A DNA stretch of 25,433 bases from assembly GCA_004151065.3 (NCBI GenBank), contig NWUY0300041616.1:21540-46972 (forward strand), given 5' to 3'. Below the pieces are notes generated by a model. It had not been told where the DNA came from and did no database searches. It saw only the letters and a list, made by a program, of their open reading frames with translations. This DNA comes from Larix sibirica (taxonomy: Eukaryota; Streptophyta; Pinopsida; Pinales; Pinaceae). Shown here one piece after another: positions 8,966 through 19,663 of the stretch; position 1 is the first letter of the stretch; each line of letters starts with the position of its first letter. The position numbers and the translations under genes were made by a program.

Positions 8966-10481
8966 GGTGAGGAGTTATTGAGAGGCTTGTTGCTTAATGC
9001 ATTGACAATCATCTCATATACAATGTGTTAATTTTTTTATCTTTAATTCGGAAATGCAATAGTACTTGAAATCAAATAACAATCATGATAAAAAATCACA
9101 TTTGACACATGAATTTACCCAAGTCAAATTTGTTAAAAATTACTTCAATGTTTTCATACCTAACTAGTCATTCTCAAGAGGCTTTACAAATAAGGCACAA
9201 GGGAGGGGTTGTTTCATTATAAAATGGAGTTAAACTACACTAATGATAAGAAAGATAATTAATATTGATGTCTAGGGTCTAGACATGTCAACTTGTGCAA
9301 GGTATTTTGGTAGAAGTTTTGTTGCTTGGTTGGGGAAGGTGCCCCTCATCCTCTTTTTTAAGAAAATGCGAATTAGACATTGGAGTGGTATGTGAAACCA
9401 TTTCTTTCAAATGATTATCGCAACATGGCAATTTGGATATGAAAATAGTTAGTAAAATTATACTCCCACAAACATTAATTGGATGCAAGAGGTTCTCAAG
9501 GTTTATTTACCATTTAGAGTATTAATGTTATACTGACATAATATTGCTAGTCAAGATTTCTATCTTAAACATAGAGATCTGTGTGGAATTAACGAACTCA
9601 CTAACCTTTCCCTGTCTTCAAAAGTGTTGGATAAAATTCTTACCTGATATTAGGGATGGTCATGTTCCTCTTCTTTGGTAAATTCCTTATTTCAGAATTT
9701 GACCCCCCCTATGTGACTATGTTTCCATACAAGGATATTTCATTTAACAACATCTTTTCTTGGTAATTGAAGTTATCTTCCTATGGGAAAATGGTACCAT
9801 TAGTGACATGCTAGCCATTCAACTAGTATAATTCTGACTGGTCTAGTGGCCATCACTCAATCATTTTCTAGGTCCTAAATCCACCAAAAAATAGGGATAA
9901 GTGGTGCCATAAAGATGTTGAGATTCGATTAGAGGCATTCAGTCAACTTAAATGAATTGGAAGAAGGAAATAAATCATCAAGATTAGGTTTGAAGGTAGA
10001 GGGAAAATGGCCTCCTAAGAAGAGTATCATTTCCATGTTTGGTTCATTGTAAGCTTGGGAAAGAAACACAATCTCTCTTTAATTCATCATATTATGCCAC
10101 TATTATGATCATTTTAGGGTTAGGTTTTAATTGATGGTTAGGTTTGAGTTTGAATGTTATCATTGTTTGTTGCACATGCTAATGATAGATTATTACTATA
10201 TACTTGCTTCCAGAAATCCATATTTCAGCCATCATACAACAATGATACTAAGAAATAGTTGATAAGGTCAATTAGTGGGGAAAGTTATATTCAGATAGAA
10301 ACTCCCATAGGGCTATAAATTCATTGCATATGTGGGTATTATAGTTAATGGATTGAAATTTTGGTTTTATTTTTTAATAGATGGAAGTATTGTGCATTTA
10401 TGGCTACCTACTACACTTGGATCCCTAACTAGGAAGTAGTATCAACTTTGATGTGTCACATCTCAATTGGTTTATGTAATG
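8966..10481. other. AT-rich DNA, no recognisable feature
   Basis: I examined both strands for polymerase, RNase H and protease motifs that could extend the gypsy relic and found none convincing. The 66-codon minus-strand frame at 9288-9488 has no motif. A short TTTTAGGGTTAGGTTTT run near 10111-10127 is telomere-like but isolated. Confidence 0.4.
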
Positions 10482-10826
10482 NNNNNNNNNNNNNNNNNNN
10501 NNNNNNNNNNNNNNNNNNNNNNNNNNNNNNNNNNNNNNNNNNNNNNNNNNNNNNNNNNNNNNNNNNNNNNNNNNNNNNNNNNNNNNNNNNNNNNNNNNNN
10601 NNNNNNNNNNNNNNNNNNNNNNNNNNNNNNNNNNNNNNNNNNNNNNNNNNNNNNNNNNNNNNNNNNNNNNNNNNNNNNNNNNNNNNNNNNNNNNNNNNNN
10701 NNNNNNNNNNNNNNNNNNNNNNNNNNNNNNNNNNNNNNNNNNNNNNNNNNNNNNNNNNNNNNNNNNNNNNNNNNNNNNNNNNNNNNNNNNNNNNNNNNNN
10801 NNNNNNNNNNNNNNNNNNNNNNNNNN
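10482..10826. other. Assembly gap (345 Ns)
   Basis: An uninterrupted run of N. Sequence composition changes across it, from AT-rich on the left to clearly GC-richer on the right, so the flanks may not be truly adjacent. Open frames computed across the Ns are meaningless. Confidence 0.99.
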
Positions 10827-11614
10827 CCTAGAGATTGAGCGCGCCCATAAAATGCAAGGCAGATAAAGGTTAAGAGCACCCGTGCAAGTTCAATGCATCT
10901 TGATCAAGATCGATGGCTCAGATTGACACCGCGCCGATAAGTTGTGCCCACCAAAAACTAGCCTTGAGCGCTCATTGTACTCAAAACCGCCGAGGACACG
11001 TGCCCTTCATTGACTAGCCATGCCTCCTTGAAGGAAGTTTCTCTAAACCGCTAAACATCGGTGCATTACCACTTTGGGAAACCAGAAGTGGTATCCACCC
11101 AATGTTGTAAAAGGTGCTTTACAGCTCAACCTATCTAACACCCCACCTTTCCATAAACGCATCCCCACCTGCCATTTGTTGTAAGGGTCTCACCATCCCT
11201 CTTTCCAACTCATCCCCCCTCTCGCCTGCCAGCTGTCATGTGGGTCCCGTTAGCATTGTTTGTTCTCCTTTTTGGATTCCAACGTGTAAAGTGCACCATT
11301 ACCCAACGACTAAAAGGGTTTTTGTCCTAGTTTAGTTTTTTATTATATTTTTACCTCCAAGAAGCGTGCTTCTCCGAAAACCAGCGTTCCAGGTCGACAT
11401 TGCATGAACCATACCTATCCAAGTCAACCCCAGTCAGTCTGAATAAACCTCCAGGTGTCATATGGGTATTGATATACCACTTTTTATACAGATCTGTCAC
11501 TGCAATCCTAGTCTCTTTCATCAGTTCAGTGAAGCCCTAGTTTCACCAGAAAGCCCTAATTTAGCAGAATTCACCACCTAATTTGACTGAGATACCAAGA
11601 ACCAGTGAGCTAAA
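10827..11614. other. GC-richer leader upstream of the 11.6-kb ORF relic
   Basis: The composition resembles the following coding block. There is no coding signal of its own; a 73-codon frame at 11114-11335 has no motif. It may contain the 5' LTR and leader of the element that carries 11615-15386, but no LTR ends or convincing primer-binding site could be fixed. A TGGTATC word at 11089-11095 is followed by CACCC rather than AGAGC. Confidence 0.4.
11068..11092 (+). repeat. GAAA-capped hairpin
   Basis: ACCACTT-TGG (11068-11077) pairs with CCA-(G bulge)-AAGTGGT (11082-11092) across the loop GAAA (11078-11081). This gives ten pairs with one bulged G and a GNRA-type tetraloop. It is a compact fold in the putative leader of an element transcript; its function is unknown. 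Confidence 0.5.
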
Positions 11615-12856
11615 ATGGCACCTAAATCCAAAGTGACCCTTCTGAATCCCCGTTTCTCAGGGTAGGAACATGTCTATGGTCACCAGGTCGACGTTTTTGA
11701 TACCATTATCACTGGTTCGAACCTAAATGAGACCATTAGGGAAGCAAAGGTCCTATATTTCTCCTGCCAAGACAAGTTTAACCTGTGGGACTCAAACTTC
11801 GCCTGGACGGTGTGCCCTAGGTCTGTAGTGTTTCCCGAGTTCATCACTTGGTGATGCAAACACTACTACCCCACCAAATGAGCTATTTTGTCTTTAGACA
11901 TGTACAAGAATTTGTGTTTTGTTACCCTTGATGCCCTCATAAATATTTTCTTCCAGCCAGAGTCCTTAGCCCCCTATCCTTTCAATGAAAAATTCCTAGC
12001 CATTGATTTTAATTACCTTAGTCCTTATGATCATCATCTTTTTCTGTCCAATTATTTAGATCCTGGAATGGCCATACCAGCCACTCCTCCTCCCTATGCC
12101 ATTGTGACGTTCTCTGAAGCTTCCAGGAAATCCATCTCTATTATTTGTACGATTGTAGGTCTTGAACATGATGGATCTGTAGATGGAGTAACCCTAGGAG
12201 TTCTGCTCAAATTAACCACTGAGCCTGGTAGAAATCCTCCTGACTTCGACCTCTATAGTTACCTAGCCGAGAAGATTCATGAGCAATTGGAGGATTTTCC
12301 TGTAATTGAATATTTTAGGTTCCCCTATTATTTGTTTTTCCTATTCTTTTATCAAAATTATGAAAGCTTCAAACACCTGGGATTGAGAACCACAGATGAA
12401 CAAGGAGCACAATTCCTTGTGTATGAATGGACCGACTTGGTTCTAAGAAGAGCAAGCAAATCCAATTTTTCAGAGTTTACAGACAGAGTAATGAGTGTTG
12501 CATATAGTTTGATCCATTGTATTTCCCCTCCCAAAATGCTACCACACAATAAGAGGCATCTCCAATTTACCACAGAGATCCAAGTTGGGGATTGGTTTCT
12601 ATATGAAGACCACACGGTCATTAGGGTGTATGTATTTGAGGAAGAAACTTACAAGTTACCTACCTTTCCTACTCCCATAATTTTTGCTATGGAGTTTGTA
12701 AGACAAAAGATGAATTCAGATGAGTTACACTTCAGACATTTCAGACAACACTTCTTTCTTATTACTCTAGGAGGTAGGACCTCTTATCATAAGACGACTA
12801 AATGCTCCCCAGTATGTGGAAGAATATCTGAGCCAACTCAACCTCAAGAAAAATGA
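11615..12856 (+). pseudogene. N-terminal aromatic-rich domain of an unrecognised retroelement-type protein
   Basis: The frame starts at ATG 11615 (MAPKSKVTLLNPRFSG) and stays open to 12856 except for three stops: TAG 11663, TGA 11852 and TGA 11879. The last 322 codons (11888-12856) are uninterrupted. The TGA codons sit where Trp is plausible (FITW*, PTK*), as expected for G-to-A decay. The domain is rich in Phe, Tyr, Pro and His, with stretches such as YFSCQDKFNLWDSNFAW, LGLRTTDEQGAQFLVYEW and IQVGDWFLYEDHTVIRVY. I see no signal peptide, zinc knuckle or catalytic motif. I do not recognise the family. Its placement upstream of a gag-pol relic on the same strand suggests the extra ORF of a Tat/Ogre-like element. 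A host gene relic or captured gene is the alternative. A frameshift near 12770 moves the continuation to another frame. Confidence 0.6.
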
Positions 12857-13327
12857 GAGAGATTCCTATGATTCACATCAAGCGGTATCCAAGTAGAGGT
12901 TTGAAAACAAGAACCCATCATATGTATGCCTACCTAGACCTCACTTGGAGAGAAGGGAAAACAATGAAACTTGGGAGGAAGTCAAGAAGCCCTAAATAAT
13001 TTTGAATAAGAAGAGAGACAACAACAATTAATTGGGAAAAAGAGAGCAAATGAGGAATCCCAAGAATTGGATATTGATAAAGACCAACATGGATCAGACC
13101 CCAAAAGAGCGAAAATAACAATTGAAGATGATGAACAATCATTAGTGGAAGTAGGGCCAGCATCAGTTGAAATCCCCAGGGAAATCACTGAGCTCACAGA
13201 AAAATCAGATTTTCCAAGGAAGCCTCTAGTTCAATATGTTAGTTACCCTTCCATTGAGCTCAACATTCCTAAAACGATACATGATTCTTCATCAGCAGAA
13301 CAAGTCCCTATAAGGACATACCTTTAG
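12775..13327 (+). pseudogene. Frameshifted continuation of the 11.6-kb ORF relic
   Basis: After the break near 12770 a second frame reads GPLIIRRLNAPQYVEEYL and SQLNLKKNERDSYDSH. A further shift leads to SQEALNNFE, KKRANEESQELDIDKD and, from 13067, an 86-codon open stretch (SDPKRAKITIEDDEQS, VQYVSYPSIELNIPK) that ends at TAG 13325-13327. The segment is acidic and low in complexity, with a small basic patch (PKRAK) that could act as a nuclear-localisation-like signal (inference). It links the aromatic N-terminal domain to the coiled-coil region, which begins in yet another frame just downstream. Confidence 0.5.
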
Positions 13328-13344
13328 ACTGGATACAAGAATAT

Positions 13345-13362
13345 GAGAGAGAGAGAGAGAGA
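13345..13362. repeat. (GA)9 microsatellite
   Basis: Nine GA dinucleotides lie at the frame change between the linker and the coiled-coil segment. Slippage here is a likely cause of the frameshift. Confidence 0.9.
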
Positions 13363-14589
13363 TGAATAAAAATGGTGAAGGAACTCAGACAAGACATCCC
13401 ATCCACAAGGAAAAGAATGATATCAGTGGCTGACCACCAACAAGACACACTAAGGTTTTATGTCCTGGAACCTAAAGTGGATAAGCCAGTCAAACTAAGT
13501 GATTGGAGAGAAGAAGAACATATTGTGAATTTTAAAGAGTTCGACAAACTTGATAAAATAGATTTTTATAAGCAATCTAGTGATATGATGTGTACCGAAA
13601 TTCTTAAATCAGAAAAGGAAGAAAGAAATCTCAGGCCAGATCTTGAAAAGTTTGAGAAATTATATAAGGTTGAAAAATGGATGACAAGGGAAAAACAAAT
13701 CACCATCAATTCCTTAGAATCAAAATTGGTGGCATTAGTAGCTGATCCTTCTGATGGATCTCAGATTTAATCACTCATAGCAAAAAATGACAATGAGATA
13801 GCCCAACTGAAGAAGAATTTAAAGATGGCTACCACAGATCCAGTGCAAACTGAAGAAATCAAGCATGTACAAGTGGAAAATGATAAAATTTATGCTAGCA
13901 TGATATAATTCCAACAATTGTCTGAAGAAAGGAGAAGAAACATTGATGATTTACACTAGCAAATTGACAACTTGAAATTAGCAGCAGCCAAAATTTCCAC
14001 TGTAGAGGGTACCACATCATCAAATCCTACAATTCAAACAGGGAGTCAACCCACAGTATCAACCCCTGCAGTCCCAATGGAGAGTCATACTACAACAGGT
14101 ACAATAGAAGCAACATGTACAACAGACATGGCAAAAGATACAGATGAACACCACATTGTTCTTCCATAATCCATTGATGTAGATGCCATGGAAGAAGATC
14201 ATGCTAATTTAAGGTCAATCCCTTGATCCATTGAGGAAGACAATGACCTAGGCGCTAAACTTGATGAGGCCCAAAAGGAAATAGAGACGGGATAATAGGA
14301 TCCTTTGGAAGTTGAATTTAGCAAAAAGGAGGATGACATTACAGAGCTAGAAAGAGAAGTAGGAGATCTAAAGAGTCAGATAACCTCCTTACAGATAAAT
14401 ATTCAAGGAGAACAATTGCTAAGAAGAATAGCACAGGAAATTTGGGAAAGAATTGAGGAGTGGTTCATGAAAAAATGGGACTATGAAGTTATAGAAGATG
14501 AGATAGATATGGATACTCAGGAGAATGCAGAGATAAATTCAGTTGAAAAAAATTAGGGAAAATGCCAAAGTAGGCCTCTGAGGTAATTG
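13363..14589 (+). pseudogene. Long charged coiled-coil segment of the ORF relic
   Basis: One frame, in phase with 13372, holds from about 13363 to 14589, roughly 400 codons, with eight to ten stops. It is dominated by Glu, Lys, Asp, Leu and Ile, with heptad-like runs such as LRPDLEKFEKLYKVEKWM, QLKKNLKMATTDPVQTEE and ITELEREVGDLKSQITSLQ. A Thr/Ser/Pro-rich insert (about 13990-14130, TVEGTTSSNPTIQTG) separates two coiled-coil blocks. Both halves are open over long stretches (13372-13770 and 14305-14556). Such rods usually mediate self-assembly, consistent with a structural protein of a particle, but no named domain is visible. Confidence 0.55.
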
Positions 14590-14619
14590 ACTATCTGAAC
14601 AACAGAACAAAAAATTAAT

Positions 14620-15386
14620 TGGATAAGAAAGGCATCGACAATAGAACTCAAATTATCAAAATTTCCAGGTCAATGATCATGAATCAGACCTATGTTTATA
14701 GAATGAAAGATAATGTCAAACAAGTGACTGATGAAATAAGTTCTTTTAAAGCCTTATTCAAGGATACACTGAGCTTATGAATTCCCTCTCCATGGGATTG
14801 AAATGGAGATGCTTACCCCAAGGATACCTACAAAGGGCACCTTGATCAGAAGAAGGAATATTCCCCCCCTGAACCATTAGAAGGAGAGATAGAAGGACAT
14901 CAAGCAGTAGAAAGAATAAAAAGTTGCTTTGAAATATGGATGGGATTGAAAAATACTGCCAAGAAATTGGGACCAATTTCATATGAGAAGTATACTAATG
15001 CCGATATCTCATTAGAATCCTTGAAATCCCACAAACATCTTTCGAGGAAGGAATGAAAAATTGTCATTTAGTATCATAAACATGTGCTTCCACCCAGAAC
15101 CTCATTTTCACAACCTTTAGTTCAGTCATCAAGACAACCATCAGGGCAATCTTTAGGATCACAGTCTGGTCAGCAAGCAGCTCAGCCATCAACTCAAATG
15201 CCGAGTTCATTTTCTAATTGGCCACCACCCATCTCATTCATGCCATCTGCAGGTTCAGTTAATATCCATATGATGCACCAAATGAACCATGATAACATTC
15301 CTCAGGTGGGGCCAATGGGACATCCTACTTTCCAACAAAATGTTTACATGAGGGGCAATAAGAAAGCTTCTAGTAAAAAGAATTAA
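14620..15386 (+). pseudogene. C-terminal part of the ORF relic with Q/S/P-rich tail
   Basis: A single frame from about 14639 to 15386 (250 codons) carries four stops (three TGA between about 14777 and 15055, and TAG near 15069). It reads SRSMIMNQTYVYRMKDNV, HQAVERIKSCFEIWMGLKN and KKLGPISYEKYTNADIS. It then ends in a low-complexity tail from about 15084 (SSRQPSGQSLGSQSGQQA, NWPPPISFMP) with a Met/His-rich piece and a short basic end (RGNKKASSKKN) before TAA at 15384. The phase differs from the coiled-coil block, so at least one indel lies near 14590-14640. The closing basic tail followed at once by AT-rich DNA looks like a genuine protein C-terminus. Confidence 0.5.
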
Positions 15387-16312
15387 AGATGCTATTTTTT
15401 AGCAATTTATGTTGTAAAGCAGAAATGTAAAAAATGTTTTGTAAAAAATTAAATCAAGTCCTATTTTACTTTTCTGTTAGAGTATAAGGAACCGAATTTG
15501 GTTTCTTACAAACTATATATAAAGTGGATTGTAATCACTGTTAAGGGATGACAAGTTTTAGTACAGAGTTTCTTTGTCTAAGTTTTGCATAGTCGAGGGA
15601 CAATTTTATCCATGTAAGTTTGATTTTGTAAGAGATTAAAGACACGGTCATGTTTCAGAGAGATGTTTTTCCCTCTCTTTAGTGAGCCCATTGTTATTCC
15701 ACTTTGTTTACTTTGTAAAGATCCATGAGATTAATACAAATATTGATGCAGTGTTGTGTTCCATTATGATGTTTCTGATGTTCACAATGTCTTGGAGATA
15801 TTCAACAAAGATTCATAAATGTATGCCTCTGTTACATCTTTTAAATATTTTATGTATGATTCAGAATTGTAAGGAATTTCCTATTCATATTGTGCATGTA
15901 AAATATGGCTGCATTATTTTCATTCCTTATGTTTTTTCTTTACAACTTTGTAAGAATTACTGAAACTCTTCATCCTCAAGCTTCAGTACATTCAAAATTC
16001 ACTTAGATTCAAGAAATGTTTCACTCATAGTTACTTCTTGAATGTATCTAGAATTCCATCAGTTAACTCCACCTTCATTTATTCATATATGTTGAAGCAC
16101 GCTATGAATTTCCTCTACAAATACCTTTATATTTGTTAATATTGTGTATGACCTAATCCAGTTAATAATTCTTCAAAGAAAGTATCCAAAACACTTTGTA
16201 TAAAGATATAGCTCTAGTATCTTTAAATAATTGAGCTTCTATAATGCCCGAGTGTACATCATTTCAACCTGATTTTCCTCTGGGGACTAACATGAAAAAT
16301 GACGACCATACT
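15387..16312. other. AT-rich untranslated or LTR-like interval between the two coding blocks
   Basis: No coding signal is supported; a 93-codon frame at 15682-15963 has no motif and odd composition. The interval holds a TATA-like word (15514-15523) and several T-rich stretches. It could be the 3' untranslated region of the upstream ORF plus the leader of the gag-pol block, or decayed LTR sequence. I found no matching second copy inside the window. Confidence 0.4.
15514..15523 (+). promoter_or_regulatory. TATA-box-like word
   Basis: TATATATAAA is followed by a G-containing stretch. It sits about 130 bp after the end of the upstream ORF and 1.1 kb before gag, a plausible place for an internal or LTR promoter. 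In AT-rich DNA such words arise often by chance. Confidence 0.22.
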
Positions 16313-16342
16313 GGGGAAAGCAAGTGAAAGAAATCTTTCCCC
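16313..16342 (+). repeat. Short hairpin GGGGAAAG/CTTTCCCC
   Basis: Perfect 8-bp arms (16313-16320 and 16335-16342) with a 14-nt loop lie in the leader about 280 bp upstream of gag. A leader hairpin could serve packaging or dimerisation in an LTR element, but this is inference from position only. Confidence 0.4.
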
Positions 16343-16624
16343 TTCTACACTTGAAGACGTTTTGAGCCTTGCGTGGTGAAGCGGATCAGATCCCTTGGTT
16401 GAATTTCACTTGGAGACTCCATTGGATCAAGCTGGATCCTGGAAAAAAAATATACTCGACCAAGTCCTCAGTCATCAGAATTATGGAGCTTTCTCGATTC
16501 TTGAGCACATTGGAGGAACCTTCGTACAATCCAAGGGAGAGGTATTCCTCATTTTAATTCAAATTTAATATCTCCTGCAGTATATATTCAAGGAACCACT
16601 AAATATTTAAATAATTTTGAAAAG

Positions 16625-18203
16625 ATGCAAAACGTTCCTAAAACCCCTTTGAATCCTGATTTAGAGCCCAAATCCACCTCTCCTTCATCATCTGCTAATA
16701 CAACTGAACCTAATCTATCATCTGCACTACCTCAAAGAAGCTCACTCACACCCCAAGTTCATAATATCATCCTACAACATTTAAATATGGTTGGAAGAGG
16801 AGGTCCACCCCTTGCAGTAAACCCATGGTTAGCCAACAAATTTGGTGCTTTAAATTTTCCAAACAATTTGAGACATGCCTCATAAATATCTGAAGATTTT
16901 ACGAAAATATGATGGATAAAAGGACATTACTGCCGAAGATGACATTTCAAATTTTCAAGACTTCACAGATGATCTTCTCATTGAAGAAGATAATGTTTAC
17001 ATGAGACTTTTTGTACAATATTTGGGAGGAGAAGTCAGGAAATGGTTTAGAGCCTTACCCACAAATTATTTAAACTCTTGGCCTGCCCTGGAGCAGGCAT
17101 TCATGAGACAATGGGGTGAAAAGAGAGATCATCTGCACTATCTGACTGGATTTGCAGCATTAAAGAAAAATAATGGAGAAAATGTTAGTGAATTTAATAA
17201 AAGGTTTAACAAGATTCCTCAAGATATGAAACCTTCACAAGTTACTGCTAAAGTCACATATGCATGAACACATGAACCTGACTTTGCCATGATTTTAAGA
17301 GAGAGGAGATCTACCACTTTATTGAACATGCAAGATGATGCTCTAGATGTAGAAGGAAACGTGATAGTCTTGGGAAAATTGAAACATAGACAATGTGTTG
17401 AAAAAAAGAAGCCCAAAGATGGGGCTGGTACATTAGATAAAAATAAGGAATTTCAAGATGAAAAGATCAAGGAGATGTCAAAAATGTTGAAAGGCCTGTC
17501 AAACAACATCACTAGGTTTGAGGTGGATGGAAATAATCAATATAGAAATCCTCAAGGCATGGGATAGATAAACCCTAATCAGTACAGGAGGCCTTTCAAT
17601 CCTCAAATTATAAACAAATACAAGAGAAATGAAGATCCTCCCATACAACCACCAGTAAGAACAAATGATGCTGACCATGTAGTGGAAATACCTCCTAATG
17701 AGGAATATGCTGAACCTCCTTAAGATATTCTTTGGGTAAATGATGATGATGATATGACACATCTTACTCCGGAAGAGTATTAAAGGTCACTACAAGATGA
17801 TGTGTACTAGAATGAACTTGAAGCAAAAAAGAGGTATTTTCTAAGGCTAAGAAATTTGTCAGAAAATCAGCCGAAAACACTTGCTCCTGATAAATTGGTA
17901 AAAAATCCAAAAGATACCAAATTTGCTGATAATTCATCCCCTGTTCAAATTTATTCTTCTAATAAAGTAAAGTATAATACCTCATCCTCTTCTAAAATTC
18001 AGATTATACCTCCTCCTGTCAATAAGAAAGTTGATGCATTTCCCACCGAAGCAAAAGAGATAAGTAAACCTTCTCATCCTTTTGATTTTCAACATGAGCT
18101 TTCTAAAATCAATATGCCTATTCCACTATTTGAATTAGCTCAACACCCTGCTTATGCCAAACAAATTGAGAGAGTCCTCAAGTTGAATAATGGAAGTCCT
18201 TAA
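16625..18203 (+). pseudogene. Retrotransposon gag polyprotein (capsid-type), broken
   Basis: ATG 16625 opens a Pro/Ser-rich N-terminal part (PKTPLNPDLEPKSTSPSS). A frameshift near 16865-16885 leads into the retrotrans_gag domain: ISNFQDFTDDLLIEEDNVYM, QYLGGEVRKWFRALPTNYL and NSWPALEQAFMRQWGEK (about 16950-17260), with the usual W-F-x-x-L and closing W. The same phase continues through an acidic and basic tail to TAATGA at 18201-18206, with stops at 17265, 17565, near 17721, 17780 and 17807. I see no CCHC knuckle. The product would form the virus-like particle in the cytoplasm. The last part (HPFDFQHELSKINMPIPLFE) is the segment typically seen just before the protease in this lineage. The gag-to-protease junction keeps the same phase. 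Confidence 0.82.
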
Positions 18204-18212
18204 TGAGACAGT

Positions 18213-18840
18213 TTGAATATTGTTGATGAAACCCCTACTATTGAAGTTGGACCTGCAGTTGAAGATGAAAACACTGAATATACACCTCCTTTTTATATAA
18301 CCTTGAGTCTACATGGAAATGTTTTGCATAATTGTATGTTGGATTTAGGTGCTTCCCACAATCTGATTCCTAAAGTAATCATGGAGGAATTGGGTTGGAA
18401 ATGACAAAACCTTACTATGATTTGTACAGCTTTGATTCAAAACCAATCAAATGTGTAGGCATGATAAAGGACATGGTGGTAACTTTGGCACAATTACCAT
18501 CCATAAGTATTTTTCTTGATGTAGTGGTAGTTGATGTACCTCCAAGGTACAGTATGTTATTGTCAAGAACTTGTGCAAAAATGACGGGAGGAACCATGCA
18601 AATGGACATGAAATACGCTACCGTTCCACTTTTTGCAGGAGAAACCAGAAGACTGTATAGAGAATCCAGGTATTCCTATATACTCAGTGAGGGAAACAAC
18701 CCCATAAACTATCCTATATACACCATAGAAGAAGATATGGGATGTTGTATGTTGACTACAGGAGATGATTATAAAGAAGAACCTTTGCGATTGATGGCAA
18801 CAGAGAATGTAATTCTCAACATGATTTTGTTTGGGATATG
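18213..18840 (+). pseudogene. Retroviral-type aspartic protease, broken
   Basis: The phase continues from gag. The flap-side sequence FYITLSLHGNVLHNCML leads to the active-site loop DLGASHNLIP. The catalytic Asp is kept, but the following Ser/Thr of the usual D-[ST]-G is Leu. A one-base loss near 18395-18404 moves the chain to the 18395 frame, where CVGMIKDMVVTLAQLP, FLDVVVVDVPPRYSMLLSR and GTMQMDMKYATVPLF follow, all standard for the plant gypsy protease and its C-terminal extension. This enzyme would release gag and pol products. The segment ends by running into the RNase H domain in another frame at 18838. The frameshift and the DLGA change both indicate loss of function. Confidence 0.85.
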
Positions 18841-19230
18841 TACTTCGATGGATCCTCTACGAAAGATGAACGTGGATATAAAGTAATTCTTATTTCTCTA
18901 AACAAAGAAGAAATCCCACTGTCCTTTAAATTGAATTTTGAGACCACAAACAACGTGGCTGAATATGAAGCATTGGTTTTGGGTCTAGAAACAACTAGAA
19001 AGATGGAGATAAAACTTATCTGTGTCTTTGGAGATTCAGAACTAATAATGCAGCGAATAGAGGGAAAATATCAGACTAAGTATCCCAAAATGAGAGCTTA
19101 CAAAAATCAGGCATTGGATTTAATTGATAATTTCTCTGATTATTTTAATATCACAACCATTCCTAGAGAAGTAAATCAGAGAGCCGATTCATTGGCCATA
19201 ACAACAAGTTCTTTTAAACCTCCCATATAA
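18829..19230 (+). pseudogene. RVT_3-type (archaeal-like) RNase H placed before RT
   Basis: One uninterrupted frame of about 130 codons. Counting from Met 18838, the four acidic catalytic positions of RNase H are all present: Asp4 (MYFDGSS), Glu42 (NNVAEYEALVLGL), Asp66 (VFGDSELI) and Asp117 (QRADSLA). The IPRE motif precedes the last one, as in RVT_3 domains. RNase H degrades the RNA strand of RNA-DNA hybrids during reverse transcription. A second RNase H is established for the Tat group of plant Ty3/gypsy elements. Here it lies between protease and RT, and a separate RT-linked RNase H follows RT at 20560. It is the best-preserved domain in this relic: no stops, although frames shift on both sides. 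Confidence 0.85.
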
Positions 19231-19663
19231 ATTAAGTTGAGATGATCTATAGGCCATCCATCCTTGACAATACCAAACAATGGAAAGTGTTTGAATATGA
19301 TGAACATATTAAAATATTTCTAGAAGTAATTGATGAGTTTTCCATTACTTGCATTGATCAAGAGCTAGAGATAGAAGAAGATGTAGGAAATCAAGAAAGA
19401 GAGGAAACAAATGATAAGCTGAATTACAAAAAAGCAAATCATAAGATTGTCTAGTTGAAGATTAACTTCATCCCTAAAGGTATGGTCCCTTTAGAAATAT
19501 TATTTGACAAGAATGATGTTCCTCATAATCCTAAAATCCAACCAAAAGAAGAGGATGTTGAAGAGGTGAATATTGGCACTCAAGAGGCACCCAAGAAGAT
19601 CAATCTTTCAAAGTTGCTGCCTGCTGAAGTAAAAACAAAGATACATAAATATTTTTAAAGAAC
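19231..19663 (+). pseudogene. Linker between RNase H and RT
   Basis: A frame in phase with 19242 is open to 19658 except for a TAG at 19452. It reads MIYRPSILDNTKQWKVFEYD, then an acidic stretch (ELEIEEDVGNQEREETNDK), NFIPKGMVPLEILFDKNDVP and INLSKLLPAEVKTKIHKYF. It has no enzymatic motif. The KGMVPLE..FD..DV block is a conserved pre-RT segment in this element lineage. The chain must change frame near 19660 to reach RT. Confidence 0.65.

Noticed and set aside
10448-10879. Open frames running through the N gap
   Set aside because: They consist almost wholly of undetermined residues and carry no information.
11089-11100. TGGTATCCACCC as a primer-binding site
   Set aside because: Only the first seven bases match the tRNA-iMet PBS. 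It forms part of the hairpin at 11068-11092 and no LTR end precedes it.
11714-11723. GGTTCGAACC, resembling a tRNA T-loop or pol III B box
   Set aside because: It lies inside the well-supported coding frame of the 11.6-kb relic. No acceptor stem, anticodon arm or A box is found at tRNA spacing, and the word is simply a perfect 10-bp palindrome.
15682-15963. 93-codon open frame between the two coding blocks
   Set aside because: Composition follows T-rich DNA, there is no motif, and no continuation or neighbouring phase supports it.
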